A stretch of DNA of 64,000 nt, from contig JAEZJF010000012.1 of assembly GCA_023415825.1 (NCBI GenBank), positions 122,017 through 186,016 of the forward strand. Reading direction: 5' to 3'. Source of the stretch: Bacillota bacterium (GTDB taxonomy: Bacteria > Bacillota > Clostridia > DSM-8532). This document shows positions 59,431-64,000 of the stretch, piece by piece. Each line of letters begins with the position of its first letter. Within the stretch, counting starts at the first letter, position 1. The translations under genes and the position numbers were made by a program. A model generated the notes under the pieces. It ran no database searches, was not told the origin of the DNA, and saw only the letters and a program-made list of their open reading frames with translations.

Positions 59431-62382
59431 ATGACTAAAAAAGTGTTATGTAAAATTATAGCAGTAGTTCTAATGGCTGCATTGCTCGGTTCAGGTCTAT
59501 CATTCGTTCATACTCAGCCGGTTTATGCAGAATTAGGGCAGGAACTTCCCGGTGAAAACGATGATAATGCCGGTGAATACGATGATAATATTGGTTTTAC
59601 CGATATAGGCGATGGAAGCGAGATGGTTATACCCTCAAGCAGTCTTGGTAATGAGGCTCCATTGATAAGCCAGGGAAAAACAGTAACCGCACAGGACTTT
59701 ACTACAGGATTTCCTCCCCAAAGTGCTATCGACGGAAATAAAACAACCTATTGGAGTGGGGGCGCATATCCAAGATGGTGGCAGATAGATCTTGGAGAAA
59801 ATTATAATATTGAAAGAATCATTATCCGTAATTTTGTAGATGGGACAAGGCACTATAAATATAATATCCAAACCAGCAGCAATGGGACTACGTGGACAAC
59901 TGTTGCCACTAAGACCAATACAAATCCGGCAACGGATAATGGTGATACCTACGAGATCTCCAGCCTGGGACGATATGTCCGGGTCAATGTGACCTTCAAT
60001 TCTGCAAATACCGGTAGCCATATCTCTGAATTTATGGTTTATGGATTCAAGGAATTTGAACCGTTTCTGGTGACCAAGGGAAAGACCGCCGAAATTGAAG
60101 CAGAATATTTTTACAGCTATGAACCAATTGTGCGGTATGAGGCTGTTGGACATGAGGCGAAGTACGCCATTGATGATTCCAATACTACCTATGCTACTAT
60201 TACTCCATACCAGCATTTTTGGGAAGTTGATCTGGAAGATAATTACGATATTAAACAAGTCAATATAAGAAATTACGTTAGCGGTGACAGGTATTATCAA
60301 TTTGTTATTTATATAAGCAAGGACAAGTTCAATTGGACACAGGTGGCTGCAAAAAACAATACAAATCCTGCGACTGACGCCGGTGATACATACAACATTA
60401 CCGGTGCAGTCGGACGCTACATCCGTGTGATGGGAACCTATAACTCGGATAATCGAGCATTCCATATTTCAGATTTTAAAGCCTATGGCATTAGAGAGGC
60501 ACAAAGTGTTCCTGACCCTATAACAAACAGAAGTGCGTTCGACATTATCCAGTCCGAGGATTATGATGCAGTTAATTCAATGTCATTTACTCCAAGCCAG
60601 GATCTGAAGCTTGAATATCGCATGGGGAATGATGTTGACCCCGCCAGCGCAAGAACAGCGGGGGATTATCTTAGATTTAACGATATTGATTTTGGAACTA
60701 CAGGGGCAAATCAATTTATTGCCCGTGTATCCACTCCTGATCCTCAGAATGCTCCGCTTGTTAGTGCTGGTAAACCCGTAACTGCACCAAGCTATACGAC
60801 AGGGTATCCGCCTGAAAAGGCAACTGATTCCGATCCATCATCCTACTGGAGCGGTGGTGCCTATCCCAGGTGGTGGCAGATAGATCTGGGCGAGCTGCAT
60901 TATCTTCAAAAAATAGTAATAAAGAATTATGCCGATGGAACAAGGTACTACAAATACAATATTCAGACCAGCACGGACGGGATTAATTGGCTGACCATTA
61001 TTACCAAGGATAATACCAATATTGCAACTGAAGCCGGTGATACATATACAACAAAGCGGCTCGGCAGGTATCTGCGTGTGAATATAACCTACAATTCTGC
61101 AAATACCGGAACTCATATATCCGATTTCCAAGTTTATGCACACAGCAGAGAGATAGCCAATCTTGATGTTCGCTTGGATTCTCCGACAGGACCCGTTGTA
61201 GGAACCCTTTCAGCATTCCGGCAATGGAAGGATGCAAGTACATTGGCATGCGATATTGAAAATGTTACAAGCGTACATGATGTCTACCTGGTTGTTGGTA
61301 ATAACACTCAAAAGGGTATTGGTATTAACTGGTTCCAATTTGCTAAAAAAGCCGAACTGCCTGCTCCCGTACCCAAGCCTGCACCATTGCCTGCTCCGGT
61401 TGATGGTAATTACAATGTTTATTTTGGTAATCTTCACAGTCATACAGGTTTCTCTGATGGTGTTGATGTTCCTGATGTCGCCTATAACTATGCAAAAAAT
61501 ACAGCCAATATTGATTTTTTGGCTGTGACCGAACATACAAACTTGATTGACAGTAATTTTGCATGGGATAAAAGCCTTGAATGGAGAGATACTCAGTTAT
61601 CTGCAGTACGTAATACTACAAACGGCAGCTTTGTAGGTCTGACTGGCTCTGAAAGCACCTGGTACACCGGATTTGGGCATATGAATATCTTTAATGCACC
61701 ATTTTTCATCAGCCAATATGATACGACCTACAATGATGTTGCCAACTATTATAATCTGATTAAACAATATCCTGCTTCCATTAACCAATGGAATCACCCA
61801 TGGAACGATGATTTCTATGGTTTTACACCTTATGATGCTGATGTGGACAAGGTTTTATACTTGATGGAAGTGCCTGCTAGACCAAGAGTCGGTCCAAGTA
61901 CGGAAAGTTTCTATATACGAGCATTGGATATGGGATGGCATATAGCTCCTAGCGGAAATCAAGACAATCATGAAGCTGACTGGGGGACATACAATACTGT
62001 AAGAACAGCTGTTTTGGCTAAAAATCTAACCCAGGAACATATTTATGATGCGATCCGAGCCTATAGGGTGTACTCGACGACTGACGTTAATATGAAGGTC
62101 ATCTACAAGATAAATGGAAATATTATGGGTTCAATGCTATCATCTCCGTCAACCTTGAATTTCTCGGTAAGTGCTATAGATCCTGATGTCGGCGATAACA
62201 TCTCAAGAATAGAGGTATACACTGATGGCGGAATACAGGCTGGCTCTGCTGATTTTAGTTCCAACAACGTAAATTGGACCAGCTTTTCGATTACAAATGA
62301 CACTAACAAATACTATTTTCTTAAAGTTATACAGGCGGATGGACAATATGCTATCACAGCTCCGATATGGACAGGAAGATAA
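59431..62382 (+). CDS. Secreted multidomain protein: three discoidin (F5/8 type C) domains, split CBM6 and PHP phosphoesterase
   Basis: The 983-residue protein has a signal peptide (MTKKVLCKIIAVVLMAALLG, cleavage near PVYAE) and an acidic linker. Discoidin domain 1 spans about 73-200 and domain 2 about 215-353. CBM6-like sequence starts near 373 (IIQSEDYDAVNSMSF to NQFIARVST) and is interrupted at about 438-567 by discoidin domain 3. It resumes with ANLDVRLDSPTGPVVGTL and ends NWFQFAKK near 640. A Pro-rich linker leads to a PHP domain from about 660 (GNLHSHTGFSDG, IDFLAVTEHTN, INQWNHPWND, GNQDNHEADW) and a final beta domain. Domains 1 and 3 share YWSGGAYPRWWQIDLGE exactly. It likely binds glycans and cleaves phosphoester linkages outside the cell; the substrate is unknown. 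ATG 59431 has GGAGG upstream. Confidence 0.85.
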   Translation: MTKKVLCKIIAVVLMAALLGSGLSFVHTQPVYAELGQELPGENDDNAGEYDDNIGFTDIGDGSEMVIPSSSLGNEAPLISQGKTVTAQDFTTGFPPQSAIDGNKTTYWSGGAYPRWWQIDLGENYNIERIIIRNFVDGTRHYKYNIQTSSNGTTWTTVATKTNTNPATDNGDTYEISSLGRYVRVNVTFNSANTGSHISEFMVYGFKEFEPFLVTKGKTAEIEAEYFYSYEPIVRYEAVGHEAKYAIDDSNTTYATITPYQHFWEVDLEDNYDIKQVNIRNYVSGDRYYQFVIYISKDKFNWTQVAAKNNTNPATDAGDTYNITGAVGRYIRVMGTYNSDNRAFHISDFKAYGIREAQSVPDPITNRSAFDIIQSEDYDAVNSMSFTPSQDLKLEYRMGNDVDPASARTAGDYLRFNDIDFGTTGANQFIARVSTPDPQNAPLVSAGKPVTAPSYTTGYPPEKATDSDPSSYWSGGAYPRWWQIDLGELHYLQKIVIKNYADGTRYYKYNIQTSTDGINWLTIITKDNTNIATEAGDTYTTKRLGRYLRVNITYNSANTGTHISDFQVYAHSREIANLDVRLDSPTGPVVGTLSAFRQWKDASTLACDIENVTSVHDVYLVVGNNTQKGIGINWFQFAKKAELPAPVPKPAPLPAPVDGNYNVYFGNLHSHTGFSDGVDVPDVAYNYAKNTANIDFLAVTEHTNLIDSNFAWDKSLEWRDTQLSAVRNTTNGSFVGLTGSESTWYTGFGHMNIFNAPFFISQYDTTYNDVANYYNLIKQYPASINQWNHPWNDDFYGFTPYDADVDKVLYLMEVPARPRVGPSTESFYIRALDMGWHIAPSGNQDNHEADWGTYNTVRTAVLAKNLTQEHIYDAIRAYRVYSTTDVNMKVIYKINGNIMGSMLSSPSTLNFSVSAIDPDVGDNISRIEVYTDGGIQAGSADFSSNNVNWTSFSITNDTNKYYFLKVIQADGQYAITAPIWTGR

Positions 62383-62397
62383 CTTGGGGGATTTAAT

Positions 62398-63606
62398 GTG
62401 GGAAAATTCGTCGTACTAGTACTGGACGGTTTTGGTGTTGGGGCAATGGATGATGTTAGAGATACAAGGCCTGATGATATAGGAGCCAATACTGCGTTGC
62501 ATATATTTGAGTATATGTCCGGTCTAAGACTTCCAAACCTCGAACGAATGGGCTTAATGAATGCTGTCGGAAGAGAAACCGAATTCATGAAGTATTCAGA
62601 CTCTGCAACATGGGGTAGGTCAATGTTAATGCATATTGGCGCAGATACATTCCTTGGCCATCAAGAAATCATGGGGACTCTGCCCAGGCCTGCATTCAGT
62701 GAGCCTTTCGGTAATCGCATTGATGAAGTAAAGGAATTACTTGAAAAAAGCGGTTTTGAGGTGTCTGTTCGCTATGGCAGCAGAAACAGATTTCTGGTAG
62801 TAGAAGATGCAGTAGTCATTGGTGATAATATGGAGTGCGACCCCGGACAGATTGTCAATGTCACATCGGTGCTTGATAAAATCTCGTTTGAGAAAGTTCT
62901 TTCAATTGGGCGTACCGTCAGGAGTGCAACGAAAGTTCCCAGAGTTATTACTTCAGGTGGGAGGAAAACCAGTATAGAAAAACTTATTTCAGCTGTCGAA
63001 GAACGGGACGGTATTTATATGGGACTCAATGCACCCAAGAGTGGGGTTACGGACCATGGCTTCATCGTTGTACATATGGGATATGGAGCTGACTCTAGGG
63101 TGCAGGTTCCCACCTGTGTAGGAGAAAAAGGCATACCGGTCTTTTTGGTAGGCAAAGTAGCAGATATTGTTGAAAACCCATATGGTACCAGTTTCCCTAT
63201 GGTCAGTACAAAGCAAGTGATGGAAAAAGTATATGAGCTATCTCGGTGTAAAGGTGATGCCTTTATTTGCGCCAATGTGCAGGAGACCGATTTGGCTGGT
63301 CATGATCAGGATGCAAAAAAATATGCCATGAGGCTCGTTTCTGCTGATGAAGGCATAGGCTGTATGCTACCAAACCTTGGAAAGGATGATGTTTTGCTTG
63401 TGATGGCAGACCATGGTAATGATCCGACCATCGGACACAGCAAACATACTCGGGAACTGGTCCCTGTTCTAGTATACGGCAAAAAGGTGAAAAAGGGTAT
63501 ATTGGGAGTTCGTGAAACACTTTCTGATGTAGGAACAACAGTATGCGACTATTTTAATTGTCGTCTTCCTGAAAATGGAACCAGCTTTCTTGATTTCTTA
63601 CTTTAA
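62398..63606 (+). CDS. Phosphopentomutase-like metalloenzyme (alkaline phosphatase superfamily, YhfW-like)
   Basis: The 402-residue product begins GKFVVLVLDGFGVGAMDDVR after its GTG start and ends the active-site region with VMADHGNDPTIGHSKHTREL, the DHG...H metal motif of phosphopentomutase/iPGM-type enzymes. HIGADTFLGHQEIMGT carries the phospho-acceptor region, and NVQETDLAGHDQDAKKYA corresponds to the DeoB xDxxxGH motif. The overall pattern is closer to the YhfW-type paralogue than to housekeeping DeoB, from memory. It probably moves or removes phosphate on a sugar phosphate. GGGGGA precedes the GTG. It follows the secreted PHP protein by 15 bases. Confidence 0.8.
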   Translation: MGKFVVLVLDGFGVGAMDDVRDTRPDDIGANTALHIFEYMSGLRLPNLERMGLMNAVGRETEFMKYSDSATWGRSMLMHIGADTFLGHQEIMGTLPRPAFSEPFGNRIDEVKELLEKSGFEVSVRYGSRNRFLVVEDAVVIGDNMECDPGQIVNVTSVLDKISFEKVLSIGRTVRSATKVPRVITSGGRKTSIEKLISAVEERDGIYMGLNAPKSGVTDHGFIVVHMGYGADSRVQVPTCVGEKGIPVFLVGKVADIVENPYGTSFPMVSTKQVMEKVYELSRCKGDAFICANVQETDLAGHDQDAKKYAMRLVSADEGIGCMLPNLGKDDVLLVMADHGNDPTIGHSKHTRELVPVLVYGKKVKKGILGVRETLSDVGTTVCDYFNCRLPENGTSFLDFLL

Positions 63607-63687
63607 GATGACCAATTGAGAGAAATAGAAGAATGGTTCAAGTAGAATAAAAAATAAGTATTTCATAAAAATGGAGGATTTTTTTTC

Positions 63688-64000
63688 ATGCCAATGATAG
63701 ACATGCCTCTGGAGGAACTAAAGGTATATGGGGGAATTAGCCCGTGCCCCGAGGATATTGATGCCTATTGGGAAGCCGCCCTTACAGAGATGAAATCAGT
63801 TGATCCTCAAGTTGAGCTGGTCAAAAGCGATTTTCAGGTATCTTTTGCAGATTGTTTCGACCTCTATTTTACTGGCGTTCGCGGAGCCAGAATCCATGCC
63901 AAATATCTGCGTCCTAAAAATGTAAGCGAGCCCCATCCGGCTATTTTGCAGTTTCACGGCTATTCAGGAAGTGCCGGGGACTGGACCGACAAATTAAGCT
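63688..64000 (+). CDS. Acetyl-xylan esterase / cephalosporin-C deacetylase family enzyme (N-terminal part)
   Basis: The first 104 residues are in the window and the gene runs off the right edge. The product begins MPMIDMPLEELKVYGGISPC and has PEDIDAYWEAALTEMKSVDP, FDLYFTGVRGARIHAKYLRP and the oxyanion-region HPAILQFHGYSGSAGDW of the AXE1 alpha/beta hydrolase family. No signal peptide is seen, so it deacetylates imported sugars in the cytoplasm. The GxSxxG nucleophile lies beyond the window. GGAGGA precedes the ATG. Confidence 0.88.
   Translation, partial: MPMIDMPLEELKVYGGISPCPEDIDAYWEAALTEMKSVDPQVELVKSDFQVSFADCFDLYFTGVRGARIHAKYLRPKNVSEPHPAILQFHGYSGSAGDWTDKLS

Noticed and set aside
62398..63606. 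Housekeeping phosphopentomutase DeoB
   Set aside because: The metal-binding motifs fit the superfamily, but the DeoB-typical DFDxLYGHRR stretch reads NVQETDLAGHDQDAKKYA, so a paralogous function is more likely.

Overview
This 64 kb window comes from a low-to-mid GC, endospore-forming anaerobe of the Clostridia (Bacillota). The evidence is strong AGGAGG ribosome-binding sites with TTG and GTG starts, a spore-coat transglutaminase (Tgl), a 23-residue SpoVM-like peptide next to rpmB, a T-box leader, an FMN riboswitch, OPA/CUT1 transport genes, and the clostridial order miaB-mutS-mutL-miaA-hfq. I cannot name the species. Nearly every gene is intact. I see no rRNA, tRNA, insertion sequence, prophage or CRISPR array.

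0-10 kb (all minus strand): the kdpFAB(C) potassium pump genes, cut by the window edge, and their sensor/regulator pair kdpDE. The riboflavin operon ribD-ribE-ribBA-ribH, with its FMN riboswitch, lies between the two kdp units. Both kdp units carry the same tandem 11-bp-spaced operator at the same distance from their -10 boxes.

10-18 kb: a carbohydrate locus made of a secreted DUF4874/DUF4832 protein with a CBM9-like tail, a LacI regulator, and a divergent operon with an oxidoreductase, two CUT1 permeases and a binding lipoprotein. The divergent promoter has a clear LacI-type palindrome at its start site.

18-40 kb: housekeeping genes. These are tRNA modification and mismatch repair, Hfq, a UgtP/MurG-type glycosyltransferase, YchF, an OPA transporter with a PHP phosphoesterase, a VanX-like peptidase, a pseudouridine synthase, glyA, the DUF177-rpmF pair, a DUF512 radical-SAM protein, SpoVM, rpmB, a GDT1 family cation transporter, an Smr protein and Tgl. 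A previously unnamed family of stem-loop repeats occurs here in four copies. Two of its sites begin exactly at the -10 box of the ychF and glyA promoters.

40-53 kb: one 13 kb branched-chain amino acid operon behind a T-box: ilvB-ilvN-ilvC-leuA-cimA-leuC-leuD-leuB-ilvD-ilvB2. It holds two complete acetolactate synthase catalytic genes and a citramalate synthase gene. Together these supply valine, leucine and isoleucine, the last by the threonine-independent route.

53-64 kb: a second carbohydrate/phosphoester locus. A two-component pair transcribed tail-to-tail is followed by a CUT1 importer without ATPase, a 983-residue secreted protein, a phosphopentomutase-superfamily enzyme and the start of an acetyl-xylan-esterase-type enzyme. 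The secreted protein has three discoidin domains, one of which appears to be inserted inside a CBM6 domain, and a PHP phosphoesterase domain. This locus, the repeat family and the paired kdp operators are the most interesting parts of the window.
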